From contig OX485803.1 in the NCBI GenBank assembly GCA_950295325.1, forward strand, positions 32,180,001 through 32,244,000: a stretch of 64,000 bases of DNA, in the 5' to 3' direction. Below, piece after piece: positions 35,791 to 48,308 of this stretch; position 1 is the first letter of the stretch, and the number at the start of each line of letters is the position of its first letter. The translations under genes were made by a program, and so were the position numbers. Source of the stretch: Polytrichum commune. Its lineage: Eukaryota; Streptophyta; Polytrichopsida; Polytrichales; Polytrichaceae. The notes below the pieces were generated by a model. That model was given only the letters and a program-made list of their open reading frames with translations, ran no database searches and was not told where the DNA came from.

Positions 35791-38214
35791 ACTGCTAACT
35801 ATTAGGTAAAAGGCTTGAGCTCATTAATTATCAATTAATTTTACACTAGAGGCCGCTCTACCTAATTCATCGAATAAGTTTACTCTAGTGTCTTCCGTTC
35901 TATTTGGTTTTTTAACCTAATTTAGTATAGACCAAAATAGCCAAGTGACTGACTCCATTTTTCCCCCTTGTAAACTAAAGTAAACTATTCATTCAAGGGT
36001 AAGTGAACTGTCGCCTTTCTTCGATACGCAACCACATTGCTGGAGTGGTGTCGAAATGCCGTCCCAACCAATGTCGGAACGACACATAGCCGGTTCCGAG
36101 AGGGAGTTAAGTAGTAGAGGGTTTTGGTTTTTGGTTTTTGGTTTTTTGTTTGGTGGTGGTGCCGTTGCCATCGGTGTGTACTTAGGTTTGAAATGACACA
36201 TATGATGTAAAGTGGCTTAGCTTGTTACCGTGGGAGACCATCTCTAGTTAGGGAGGGGAGGGGGGGGGCACTACTAACACATATGAGTCCTATGCAATCA
36301 TCCCACGTCGATGATGCAAGAACAATGCAAAACTACCACTATTCTCGAGTTCCATAGGCCAAGGCCAAGGTTTCAATGACGTAGGCCAATTGCCTAAGAC
36401 TCATATGCTTGTACCGGGAGCTATATTGTTTGTTTTTGTTTGTTTGTTTGTTTTTGCGGTAACATGCATGTACATAGGGAGCCCTCAATGGTAGTAAGTA
36501 AATGTGCTTTGGCCAAGGGGCGGCCGACCCCGCAAGCACGCTAAGTTAGAAGCCAAGCCCACGGTGGTGCCACCATTTGACAGGGTCCAACACAGGGTTT
36601 TGTGTGTGTGTGTGTGTGTGTCCCCGATATCCAATCGCCGTTTTGGGCACCCGTGTCACAAGAGGGAATTTATAGTTCCGTGATGTGTGTGCCCTTTCAT
36701 AGCTAGGGTCGGGGCCGCCCTATTACCTTACATGCAATCCACACAAGGATCGGCCTACATGGAGTGAACAAGTTAAGTTACTCGAGGTTTTCCTTGGTCA
36801 AGGCTCCACGTTTCTATGTTTACCTAAAAGAGGCTTGGGTTTTGAAGCCCCCGCCCCAACCCACCTAATGGACGAAGAGTATTATAGTGTACAGTTAATA
36901 AAAAGCACATCACACTTAAGTTAAGGTAGATGGGTCTCAAGTGGCTCGTTTTTCTTATCCGGACCCCTACGTTTGATTGGTATGTGGGTTCGGGTGAGAA
37001 TCAAAGAGCAAACGTCACAAAGACACATGTCAAAGAGAGTGGACTACGTCTTCAAATACGAATAAACTACTTCGCACTCAACAGTGGAACCGATTTTCCA
37101 TACGGTTTTTGCATGTGTGTTCATCGCGGATCTGCTAACGCAACATGAGGTTTGTTGTGTAGATGTGATATAATCAATAGAAGTTGGAGAACATGGAGAA
37201 AAAAAATGAACCGAATAACACACCCACGTGTACATTAGGACGAGTGGCTTTAACCATAAGTTTGCTTGTCCGTTACAAAGTCCCAGTATGAAAAATTACA
37301 CTGTTTGGGATAAGCTCTTTGACGGGTGTCCTAAGTGCACGTATCGTGGAAAGAGAACATCTTTTGGTCATGACAACCATGTGTGTTCACTTCTCAATGG
37401 TATTATTATTATTAATACTACTATTTTGTGGTGATGTTTTCTTCTTGGTTTTCTTTTCCCCCTATTGAATTGGAAAAGCATAGTGCCAGTGTGTGTGTGT
37501 GTGTAGTAATTAACCGAACATGACGCACGGTCAAAGAAACAAATTAAGCGTCCACACTGATGCAGATTTTTGGGGTTTCGACTGAACACCACATTGTTGT
37601 GAATAGGCTCATGATCGCTCTTAAGCTCGCAATGAGTGATTAAGTTAAGTGAAATTACCTCTAAGTAGTTGAGTCCAGGTCCTTTCTTTAAAGTTAAAAA
37701 AAAAGTAAAAATTAATATTAATAACAATAATCCATCAAACAATTGGGATTGCATGTGTTCAATTGACCCAGTAAGGGTAACATCAATCACCCAAAGTTAC
37801 CTGAACTCACAGTATCCGTAGTATTTTACATTGACCATTCATTCCTCACCATTGCAACTTTGTATGACAAGTATTATCACAGAGAGAAAATGGCCTTTGA
37901 AATGGTCCATGGAAGTTACCCTTGTAAGTTTAGTACCCTAAACAGTCCTGTTACTGTGACCCGTAGCTTTTTTTTACAACCCACACTAATTCTCGTCACG
38001 AGAATGAACGTGGGGCCACATTGATTATTTTCTTAGAAACTTGATATTACACGGGTGTTTTTTTCATTCCTTTTGTGCGACTGTTGATATAAGATGATCA
38101 TTCTATTTTTTACGCGAGGGGTTGATCGAAATCCTCAAGGGAAATCGAGGGGAGAGAAGACCTCGTGTCTCGGACCCATTTTTATTAACTCCCACCCCCA
38201 CCTACACTAAATCG
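35791..38214. other. Intergenic DNA, no gene recognised
   Basis: AT-rich with GT and TTTG tracts. A 140-codon minus frame at 37790-37368 has no recognisable motif and no splice-consistent neighbours. Confidence 0.6.
36600..36621. repeat. GT microsatellite
   Basis: About ten GT units. A (TTTG)n run is at 36425-36453 and a short GT tract at 37489-37504. Confidence 0.85.
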
Positions 38215-38427
38215 CCTAATTAGTGCCGGCTCCCATTCGGAGTTACGCGGTTCTATAAATTTTTCTACCGACATCCTCATTTTTTCACCAACGAAGTTAC
38301 ATCACGTATTCTTCGGTGTGCATAACTAACTTCTTTTGTCGTTTGGGTGAAAACGATACTCTCGGTCGGAAAATAAAACTATAGCAACACGTGCCTCCAA
38401 ATGGCAACCAACCCACACTAATTAGAC
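38215..38427. mobile_element. Small TIR element G, copy 2 (213 bp)
   Basis: Left end CCTAATTAGTGCCGGCTCCC, then ATTCGGAGTTACGCGG; right end CCTCCAAATGGCAACC, then CCACACTAATTAGAC. It matches copy 1 in both ends, in the internal TACTC-CGGT block near the right end, and in length. Non-coding. Confidence 0.65.
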
Positions 38428-39249
38428 AAACTAGTGCCGAGAAGTGGAGTGGCCCGCCACACTAAGTTCCCACCCACAACCAATGGGGCTTATATAGTGT
38501 AGTTGTGACGGTGAGGTTCCGCGTTCCCAACACCAAGAGAGCAAGCTAAATACACACACGGACCGAAGCACCAAATCCAATTGTGGGTTCTCTCTCTCTC
38601 TATATATATATACATATAGTATAAAATAATACAAGTAGATACTCTTGCTTGAGAGAGAGAGAGCTTTTTGCTACTTGCCATCCAACTTTCCCATGGCATG
38701 GCCACATTTACCCGATCTCCCCTAAAAGCCTCTCGTGGGCCGGCCCCAAGGCAAGGAGTGTGTAGTGGTGCTACCTTCGCAACTCCGTCCATCCTCAAAT
38801 CGCCTCCAATGCCTCCAAGCCTAGTAATATGGAGGTAGGTACATTTGTTGACTCGGTAGCCCTTTTAGGGTGTGGGTTTGCATTAGGGTCCGGGTCCAAC
38901 GTAACTTGGGGTCCAAAACACCTGGGAATGGACTCGAAAATGGACCCGAGTTTGAAGGTCGGTTTCTTAGAACTAGAAAGAAGTAGTTTCTTGAACGCAG
39001 CCAGCGGGATTTGGGAGAGAAAAAGTGATGCCACGTTAATGCCACTTCACTTTGTGTTCTGTTAATCGTGGACCGTGATCTTCGTGGTAAACCTCCTTGG
39101 GTCCGGTTTTGTTTTTCTGCTCTTGACCAATAGGGTCGCTAGATTTTGGAGGTTGGTTGGTCTCGGTGGACCGTGGTGTACACCCATCCCTTGATATCGT
39201 TACCGTAGCATTCTGGCAACTTGGGTAGAAAATAATTAATTTAAAAGGT

Positions 39250-39930
39250 GCCTAAGTTTTGGGGAAATTAATTGCATTGAGTGTCCGAAAAAAAGAGGTT
39301 ACATTCAAAGAGTGACTAAAATCACAATAATGCCTAAAACCCTGACATACTACCGTAACACCATAGCAGGTTCATCACCTGGCGAACAAATATTTATTTT
39401 TTTTGAAAAAATAAGGTTCGTTTGCTAAAAATAGATTTTTTTGAAATTCGTTCTTCTATTTTGAGGAAAAAAAAATTCATCCTGGAACAGAGTAGATGTA
39501 CCGGGATGACAACTTAAATTGATTTTTCCAACAGAGTCTGCTTCCCCCAACTTTCTGGATTTTCGTTCTTTTCATAATATAATTTTCCATAATTTCGTTC
39601 TTCATGGCTTGGAATTTTTGATTTTTTTCGTTTTTTTTTTTGAATTATTTAAGAACGAACCTGCTATGGTGTTACAGTAGTAAAAGACAAATGTTAGTGT
39701 AAGGAATGTTGGTTAAGGGAAGTGTTTAGGTTAATCGTAGTTGTCATAGATGAAATTAGGAATACCTCCCATGAATTATAGAAATGACTTGGATGAGTGT
39801 CTAACTTATCTTTTAATTACTTTTTTAATATCCCCAATTTTTAGAATAATATTTTATGGGTTGCCTAACTTACTTTCGCACTTTCATTGATTATTAGGCA
39901 AAAAGGTGCCTGAGTTGCTAGAGAGCTACA
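39250..39930 (+). repeat. Dispersed repeat C, copy 1 (interrupted)
   Basis: Shares long blocks with 49838-50227 on the same strand: AAGGAATGTTG, GGGAAGTGTTTAGGTTAATC, ATAGAAATGACTTGGATGA and CTTTCGCACTTT, ending AGGTGCC. The copy is split by the TIR element at 39348-39682. No coding potential, and no family could be named. Confidence 0.8.
39348..39682. mobile_element. TIR element (about 335 bp) nested in dispersed repeat C
   Basis: Ends are TACTACCGTAACACCATAGC and, on the other strand, TACTACTGTAACACCATAGC, continuing AGGTTC. TA at both edges fits a TA target. It interrupts repeat C: the related copy at 49838-50227 lacks it. The interior is T/A-rich with CAACAGAGTCTGCTTCCCCC and no open frame. 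It is a non-autonomous, possibly Tc1/mariner-like element. Confidence 0.75.
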
Positions 39931-39948
39931 ATATGTTCTAAAAGCCAA

Positions 39949-40325
39949 TTCACCTGGGGTCCCAAGTCCCAAGTCCCAATCGTGTTAGCAGGTCCCCAAC
40001 ATGGAGGTATTGTCCCAACTTTTGAGCGTCAAGAAGCCATTAAAATGCGGTCAATTATCATTAAAGCCAGATCTTCATTATTTATGCAAACATATTCATG
40101 GGACTTGTGTTGAGAGTCGGGTCTAGTTTTTCGCTCAACCCAACTCTCAATACAAGTCCCAATCCCCACCTCCAAAATGTGTTGCCATGTAGGCATCCAT
40201 GTCATACTTGGGACTTGGCGACTTGGGGCCCCATGTGAAGTGGTAAGCCCCAACTTCCATCCTCTCAATGGCTAAGATTGAATGGATTAACCTCAAGTGA
40301 CTTGGGACTTAGGACCCCGTGTGAA
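39949..40325 (+). repeat. Dispersed TIR repeat B, copy 2
   Basis: Ends are inverted: TTCACCTGGGGTCCCAAGTC at the left and, complemented, TTCACACGGGGTCCTAAGTC at the right. It looks like a non-autonomous DNA transposon. It starts directly after repeat C copy 1. No clear target duplication. Confidence 0.75.
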
Positions 40326-41590
40326 CTGATCCTTAATTCGCCATGTTGGTGGTTTATATTAAACTAAGATTCAAGGTTAACTACACATTGTCACGTTGCA
40401 TGTAGAGAAGTTGTCACGTTATTACCCCGTTATACAACGCATAGAGTAATAATCATCCGCAAAAAACACAATTCCAAGATTCATCCAAACCACAATTTTG
40501 TGAAATCAAGGATAGATGTGTTAGTGGATGATGCAAATTCATCCACTACGTAGTATACTATTAACTACACATCGTCACATAGATGGTCAAGTTTTCATCC
40601 AAGAAGAATGTCATGTTTTCACGATGACCTTGTTCATCCATTGTTTTTGGGCACCCTCACATGTTGCACTTCACAACACAATATATGCATTAATTTCTTG
40701 CATTTTGTAACACTTCGTGGGCGTGCTCCACTATGCACATGTCAACACATGAAAAGACATCTAACATGTACAATGAGCAATCAACTACGTATTTGAATAT
40801 GGAATGCGGTGTGGTTTATTATTGCATGTGCAACAATCGTATATACAATTTCCAATCGTAGTTTTCCCAAATGAACATAGAACTTGGTCCTTTGGGTACC
40901 AAATTTCAACATGTTGGTGGTGAAGTAACACCACTTCGTTACCAAACCCCCATGGATAGTTAGATATGTTACAACTTGGTGGGGAGTAAGTGGGGAGTTG
41001 GACCGACAAGCACGCCAAGTCAACTAATCTTACTCCCAAAAAACCCCGTCACCCTCGGAATCTTTTATACTTAAAAGGTTTCTCACGGAACGAAGCTCGA
41101 CACCATGTTGGAAACCTCGACTTCACAAAGGGTTAAGAGACTTAAGGGTTTTGTAAAAGGGCCCTCTTTTGTACCCAATATTAAACGTTTCATAGTAACG
41201 GAACTCTCAACGTCTCAAACGGTGCCACTTGTCACCCTCACATTGGTCAAGACGGCTTGAATACGTGTGGAAATGGCGCATTTCGGCAATAGTAAGGTAG
41301 AAATGGAATTGGGTGCCCTCCATGTTCTTGTGAACATCTCATAGTGAACTTATTTAGATTCTACACCCATACACTCATAGGGCAATTGGTCGGATGTAAC
41401 TTGTGGTCTAGGGTTTCAAGGTTTCGCATGTCAATTTACAAGAGGTAATAGCGGATGTATGCAATGTACCAAGCTTTAATGTTTGGCATGCAAAAATAAG
41501 GGCCGCTTTACACACGGACCTCGAAAGTCATCCAAAGGTCATACCGCGGGGGAAATAGATATCCAACTTTGCAGTTGATAGGCCCTCGAG
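40326..41590. other. Intergenic DNA, no gene recognised
   Basis: Unique-looking AT-rich sequence between repeat B copy 2 and the CTTAGGG element. Two overlapping short minus frames at about 40.8-41.0 kb match nothing known. Confidence 0.6.
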
Positions 41591-42177
41591 CTTAGGGGTT
41601 GTTTACACCATGGACCATGAAGTTGTTCCAAGGCCCTGTAAATTTTGTAATTGGTTGTTGAGCTCGTCCTGGGACCAAGTCGGTTTACACCAAGGTAAAA
41701 GAATGTTAGTGACCATGGAGTTTGAGGTCCTCAAAAGACATAATTTAAGGCCTACATTATCCACTAACATGGTCTAACGGGTTTTGCGGTGGGAGAGGCA
41801 AAAGAGGTGCCTTGGTAGAAAAAGGCAAAAGGACTGTGGTAGAGAATATTGTTATATATTTTTCCCATGAAATTTTTTTTGGGGAAGAGAATATGAAGAC
41901 AAGAGAAAACAAGAGAATGGTCAAACTTGAAGATAATTTTTTTCAGAAATGCCCTTTTTGGGCATATATTAAAAAAAATCAACACATTCATTTTTTGGTG
42001 CATGGTCATTCCTCTTGGTCCACATTCGGTTTAAAACCTAGTGAGTGGCCCAAAGGCTTTGTAAATTGATTTGTTAAAGAAATCAGACCATGGAAGTTGG
42101 ACCATCAAGTTGGACCATGGTAAAAGGCCATCTTCCATGGTCCAACTTTATGGTCCATGGTGTACACTAGCCCTAAG
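41591..42177. mobile_element. TIR element (587 bp) ending in CTTAGGG, no coding capacity
   Basis: Left end CTTAGGGGTTGTTTACACC and right end (complement) CTTAGGGCTAGTGTACACC, both continuing ATGGACCATNAAGTTG. With the element bounded at GGG, both sides carry TA, which would fit a Tc1/mariner-type duplication, but no longer target duplication is visible. Near the right end there is an extra local inverted repeat built on GACCATGG. The superfamily is uncertain. Confidence 0.7.
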
Positions 42178-42799
42178 TGTTAACCCTTAACTTCCTAAGA
42201 GGCCATATGTGGGTTCATGAATGACTCTTGAAGGCAAATTCATCCAAAAGGAAGGTGCTAGGAAGGTCACTATGGGTATTATTGTGCTCCTCATGAAAAT
42301 TTTCTTGTCCACGACAATGATCTCATTGTAATATGAAAAGATGGTTGTTCACAAGAGATTCTTCAAGTGAAGAATGAACTAAATGCTCCCTTTGTTGATA
42401 GATTAGTACATATAATCACTTCTTACTACTTTGATTTGAAAAATGTCAATTTTCTACATCTTTTGTTTTTCTTACCTCAATGTGTATATCTATTCTTCAT
42501 GTAATTTTCAAAGTTTGGACTATAGTTTTATTGCACGTGTTTAACAAATTTCCTTGAATTTTAATAATCCTAGATTGATTTCAAATAAATCATTAAAAAA
42601 TCACTAAATATTGCTACCGTATGGATGTGATCTTAAAATCATTGGCAACCACATTTCTTATAGGTACACTAAAAATTGAGGCTTGGAAAGCTCGTTTTTT
42701 AGATGATCTACTGAAACCACAATATGCTCCATGAAGTCAAGGGTAAACTAAAAGTGGGCCATGTCGAGGGTTTGGGTCCCCATCATAACACTCAAATAT

Positions 42800-43086
42800 T
42801 TCATAGGAGTCTATGGCAATTTCATTGATTGCCACTGCCCTTGGTTTTGCGTTAGACCCACTTTTATCTTACGAGCCTAGTAAAATATCCGGTGGACAAA
42901 GAAATATTCTCCACTTGTTGCCATGTAGGACATCATGTAGATTTTTTTCATCCATTTGTACTTCACTGGTCCCTTCAAGGTCTAGTGTAAAGTGAACTTG
43001 GGACTGTCTCCAACTTCTCGATCGGTCACGTAAATTTTGTATATCACATGTCAAGGGCCCTCAAGCTCTAGTCTAAAGTGGCCCCT
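42800..43086 (-). repeat. Dispersed repeat A, copy 3, strongly diverged
   Basis: Same orientation as copy 2. Recognisable blocks are GCCATGTAGGA near 42920, GTGAACTTGGGAC near 42990, GTCAAGGGCCCTCAAG near 43050 and AAGTGGCCCC at the end. Much poorer match than copies 1 and 2, so the boundaries are approximate. Confidence 0.5.
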
Positions 43087-44354
43087 AAGTGTTTTGGTAC
43101 AAAAATTGACAAATGTTTGGATTTAGGGGAGGCTAAAAAATCATTGAGGAATGAGAATTTTGTGTTTATGTGAATACACTTAAGCCCTTAATGGTCTAAA
43201 TTTCATGAAATGGGACTCTTGATTTGTAGACTCCAAGGGGACCTTTGCTTAAATACGAGTACATCTTACTCCCCCCCTCCCCCCCCCCCCCAACAACAAT
43301 AAGTCATAGCTATTGAAGTTGACTATCACTTCCAAAAGTTTGATAATATAACTTTGTGAATGTTCATTCTCTATGTCTCATGCAATATTTGTATCTCAAG
43401 AGACATCTTCTTCACATTTCAATCACTTCAAGGTCATCTCATGTTTGCAATTTTCCACTAATTTATAAGCCTTGTAATTTTAGTCAACCGCATCATTTTC
43501 ACATCAAAACAATGAGATTTAGAACTACGACGAAGTTTCAAGTTGTTTATTGCTTGTGATTTGATAAGGGAGGGACCGGTATTTTATATTATATTATTGA
43601 GTTCTCCTAGCGGTCATGTAGATGTGACCCTTCAATGGTGCCTCACAACGTCTCTTATGCGAAATTTCTTTAGAAACCCTTGCAAAAATTGCTTTTACAT
43701 CATGTATTTGAAAATACTTTGCCCTTCATGCTTTTAAGGCTTCAATTTCAATTACATTTTCACACCTCTATCCATGATAGGGACACAAAAATCCTCACGT
43801 TTGTGAAGGACATCAAAATATAAATCAACTTTGTCATTTAACCCTATGATTGTTGGTTCTCACTTACTAACACCGAAATTCTTGAAGAGGTTGAATTTGT
43901 CATTCATCCCTTTGTTGGAACTTCCGTAATTAAAAGCAATTGAAAGTGTAACATGATACAGTAATTTCTACGAAGATCCACGTGTCAGATGTGCCCATGT
44001 CCAAAACCCATGATCATCATAATCCTAAGGATTCAAGAGTTTGCACAACCACCTATCAATTAGTGACACATGTCATTTTTTTTATAATGGACCCTAGAGT
44101 ATGCCTTGAGAATTTTCTTAAAATATTAAAAGAAGAAAGAAAAATAATATTCTTGAGCTCTAGATAACCATATACCACAATATTCTAGACTTTTAAAAGC
44201 CTAAAAAATACCTAGCAAATTTGAAGTACCAAGGGAGTCGCCGTGGTTTCCATTGTGAAGGCATAAGTCCATGAAATCGATGAGAAGTTTCACTCCATGA
44301 TGAATGACTATGGACATTTAGGGGCATTGCTTCAAGATACATGTTGGTGATAGT
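43087..44354. other. Intergenic DNA, no gene recognised
   Basis: AT-rich, with a C-homopolymer tract at 43268-43291. No exon-like segment. Confidence 0.6.
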
Positions 44355-44362
44355 TTTTAGGT

Positions 44363-44755
44363 CACGGGGAGGTCACTCCATTGTCAAGTTGAACACCACA
44401 TGCGAACAAAGTTTGCTATCCTTGTATTACATGCCATAGATAGTTTTAAAATTTATGATATTTTTTCTACATATACATAGCCATTGATAGTATCTTTTGT
44501 ATTTTTTCTGAAATTTTTAGTTCAACTTTGAGTCATTCTAGTTAGAAAAGGTATGTCTTATTAAAAAAATACAAATCATCAAATTTAGTTACAATTTTTT
44601 ACTATGTAATAAGTACCGTGTATATCTACTAATGAAAAAAAATCGATGAAAGTTTGACCCATTTTAGTGATGCTTTATGTAAAAAGCAGGATTTTTTTAC
44701 ATGTAAAGTGTTCGCACATGGTTGTTCAACTTTATAGTGGAGTGACCTCCCCGTG
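44363..44755 (-). mobile_element. hAT-like MITE, copy 1 (393 bp)
   Basis: Terminal inverted repeats read CACGGGGAGGTCACTCC at both ends and continue imperfectly for about 45 bp (TTGTCAAGTTGAACACC and so on). The flanks are TTTTAGGT and TTTTAGGC, an 8-bp duplication with one mismatch. The interior is AT-rich, with no open frame, and matches copies 2 and 3 in inverted orientation. TIRs with an 8-bp duplication point to the hAT superfamily; no transposase is present, so it is non-autonomous. Confidence 0.85.
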
Positions 44756-45038
44756 TTTTAGGCTAACTCCATAAGAGGTTTTCATACTTATCATCTAGGT
44801 TTGACGTCTCATTGTTCCTTTCTCATCCCTTTCTAGCTACATGTACAAAACTGGAGACATATATGTGAGAATTCGAATTTTGAATTTTGAAGTTTGAAGT
44901 TCACACGTCTCTTTTACAAAGTTCATCGACTGGATGTTGAGTGTCTCACATATTGAACTCGAATGTCATCTTTGGAACATGTTTGCTTTGGGTTGTTGCC
45001 CAAATTGCGAAACGTAGCTGATTCTTACAAGGGACAAC

Positions 45039-45448
45039 CACGGGGGGATCACTCCATTCTCAAGTTGAACACCGCGTGCGACCAAAAAAAATCTTCTTTT
45101 GGTAAGTTTGCACCACCAAAATGGGTCAAAATTTTATCAAAATTTTATCATGAGTAGATATACACATTACCTATGACATGGTTAAAAGTGGTAACTAAAT
45201 TTGATGATTTATTTTTTTCATAAAACATACCGTTTCTAACTAGAATGACACAAAATTGAGCTAAAACAATTACTAAAAAAATAAAGATGACTAAAAAATT
45301 CAAAAAAATATACAACAGATACTATCAATGGTTATGTATATGTAGAAAAAATATCATAAATTTTAAAATTATATATGGCATGTAATATAGGGGTAGCAAA
45401 CTTTGTCCGCACGTGGTGTCAACTTGACAATGAAGTGACCTCCCCGTG
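45039..45448 (+). mobile_element. hAT-like MITE, copy 2 (410 bp)
   Basis: Left end CACGGGGGGATCACTCC, right end the complement of CACGGGGAGGTCACTTC; the inverted repeat extends about 45 bp. A perfect 8-bp target duplication GGGACAAC flanks it (45031-45038 and 45449-45456). The AT-rich interior matches copy 3 in the same orientation, including AACATACCGTTTCTAACTAG. No coding capacity. Confidence 0.9.
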
Positions 45449-45456
45449 GGGACAAC

Positions 45457-47828
45457 ACCCATGGGCAAGAAAACTTGCCTGCTCGCTCGAGTCTTAGTGA
45501 GCTTCTACGAGGATCAAATTCACCTTGGAGCATCGTTTCTCTCCTTTGTATCAGATTTCAATCGGATGGGACTTTGCGCCCCATCACTTCTTGACATACA
45601 ATGTACAAGGTTCACCATGCCATGTGGGAGACCCGGACGATGATGTGAGGTGGCGATTAGAACACTCTCCCAGTAAGAGATGACCCCTTGGGTCACTCGT
45701 CAACTCAACACATGATGGCTTGAAACGTGATGGCTTGTACTACACTAAATAAATAAATGAACAAATAGTGGAAATATGTTCCATTTGAACCCAACCTAAT
45801 ATTGTTACTTGGTCTTCAATACAAGTGGTGTGGGCATGGGAATAAGCAAAAAAAATAAAAAATTGTGCTAGGGCAATGATGTGTCTCATGTGGGATTCAT
45901 CGGTTGGATGGAGAGGTGCAATGTGAAGTGGTTGATGCCACCTCTTACTCGGTGAATTGTTGTAGCACAAAATTGGGTCCCCATAAGTAACAATGCGTAA
46001 TACCATTTATGATGGTGGTGACACATGCTTTTGGCTCTATTAGGTCAGTGACTGGTGCTCGGGGCCGTTCCATTCCCCCCCCCCTTTTCAGCAATTGCTT
46101 TCATTTACTTGTTGTTGCTTTGGTTTCTAAAGAGACCGTATTGCATCACGGTACACCGTGGTCAATACAAGGTTAACGGGCTCACATTCATGCCGGTATA
46201 AAGATACGGGCGTTATTTTTTCTTTTCTTTTCTTTCTAAAGAGACCGTGGCACGTGCTCTCAATAATGGTGTGTCGTGCATTCCATCTAGAGGTCATTTA
46301 ACCCCTTTTATCGGTTGTGATATGAAGTGAAACTCTTGCTTTCACTAGCATCGTTGGCCCTTAACCAATCCCTTAGTAAACTAGTGGATGAATGTGTTTT
46401 GGGAAGTGTTTTCCATGATGATATCATTCGTAGGCCACATATAGCTACATTGTATTAGTTTTGCATGTACCTCCTAAATATCTATGATTGTATGTATTAA
46501 AACTTAGTGGAATGTTGAAGTACAATCATGAAATTTAAAATTATGATCAACATTTCCATTTCTCCCTTCATGTATTATAAAACAAATACATTGTTCCCAA
46601 GTCACCAACTAACCCATTGGGGATCGGAGAGCCTTCACGTGTTAGCAATTTGTTCTACTCCACTTAGTCAAAATTGAAACAAGTATGATTGCAATTGCCA
46701 AATTGTACCAAGAACAAAAATCGACTTGGTGAGAGCATTAGAGTTGGCCATTTTGCAAGTTGCCATGTGGGGTTGAGACACGATTGTTTGCGACTCAACA
46801 CCTCCCTTGACAATCTCTCATTTTTCCTTGTTGTATCCACTTCAAATGAAGGATGAGATTGAATTAAGATTGAACATCACACACTTCCATTGTAGAATCA
46901 AAGTACAACCGACTAAAATCGTTTCCGCAAAAAGAGAATGTTCTCTTCACACTTTATAACCTTATGAAATTTGATGAGATTAATTGGCATTTTTTTTCTT
47001 CTTCTCAATCTCGTTCATGTTGTGGAACCTCACATGTAAGTTATGAATGTAAAATTTGAGTGGGGGGCAAAAAAACTACCAACTTGAAGATGAAGCAACA
47101 CCGTAATCCACATCGGCTGCAGTATCAAAGCCATTTGTTTTCTCTCCAAGTGATGGATATTTCATAGTTTTGTGAAATTATATCATTTGAAAATGGAAAT
47201 TGATGATATGTTGTTTTTTTGAATTGTAGAGATGTACTCTAATATTTATTATTCACAACTTTCCTTTGAGAGGCAACTTCGAGTCTTTGCATTACACTAT
47301 TTTAGTAGAGGTCAACCCCTCCATACCTTAGGGATTGGCAAACACACGTTTGAAGCATAATTTATTTCATGTGTGTGTGATAAAATCATGCTTATGGCCT
47401 AGCCAATCTGTTTGCACTATTGGGGAAGGTGAAAAATGTTATAGAGAGATGATGCCCCCCTTGGCCTAGTTGTTGTGAATGATAAACACTTCACATCGGT
47501 TATGTCATAAAAAGGTGCATGTTGGTCAATGACGTGCCTTTAGTGGCCATTCAGTCCATGGAGGGATATGGAGAACTCTACTACAAAGTTCATAAGCTTT
47601 GCTTAATAAAGATATTTATATTTATATTTTAGCATCAGTACGTTTCACCGACATCAACGGGACACTGTTCTCTCTTACTATGATCATGTATTACCATACA
47701 CCATGGCGTGCACCATGGTAAGGATTCTTCCTTCCTTTCATGAGGAGCGCAGTCTCCGTGGATAAGCATTTCCTTTTGAGATGGAAGTTGTCTCTACGAA
47801 GGGACCCCTTACATGAAAATTGAGAGAA
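45457..47828. other. Intergenic DNA, no gene recognised
   Basis: Holds a direct repeat of TTTCTAAAGAGACCGT (46123 and 46230) and a C tract at 46076-46084. The frame at 45446-45643 starts inside the MITE flank and is unsupported. Confidence 0.6.
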
Positions 47829-47836
47829 CCTAAACC

Positions 47837-48249
47837 CCCGGGGAGGGCACTCCGTTGTGAAGTTGAAAACCATGTGCAACGGAAAAAAATCTACTTTTTC
47901 TAAAAAGCATCAACAAAATGGGTCAAAATTTTATCAAAAAAAACTACGAGTACATATACATGGTATCTATTACATAGTAAAAATTGATAACCAAAATTGA
48001 TAATTTGTTTTTTTTCTAGAAAACATACCGTTTCTAACTAGAATGACGCAGAATTGATCTAAAACAATTACTAGAAAAAATGGAGATGACTAAATTTTTT
48101 TTAAAAAAAATACAAAAGATATTATCAATGGATATGTATATATAGAAAAAATATCATAATTTTTAAAATGATCTATGGCATATAATATAGGGGTAGCAAA
48201 CTTCCGTTGCACATGGTTTTCAACTTGACAATGGAGTGCCCTCCCCGGG
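47837..48249 (+). mobile_element. hAT-like MITE, copy 3 (413 bp)
   Basis: Both ends read CCCGGGGAGGGCACTCC as inverted repeats, with a longer imperfect repeat inside. A perfect 8-bp duplication CCTAAACC flanks it (47829-47836 and 48250-48257). Its interior follows copy 2 closely. The TIR differs from copies 1 and 2 at matching positions in both ends, as expected for a separate subfamily. Confidence 0.9.
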
Positions 48250-48308
48250 CCTAAACCAAAGCAAAGTTTTGGAGTTTAATTGTTTTACACAAGTTGTAAG
48301 GGTGAAAC

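Noticed and set aside
45446-45643. 65-codon frame beginning in the right flank of MITE copy 2
   Set aside because: It starts within the target duplication, has no family resemblance and no splice-consistent continuation.
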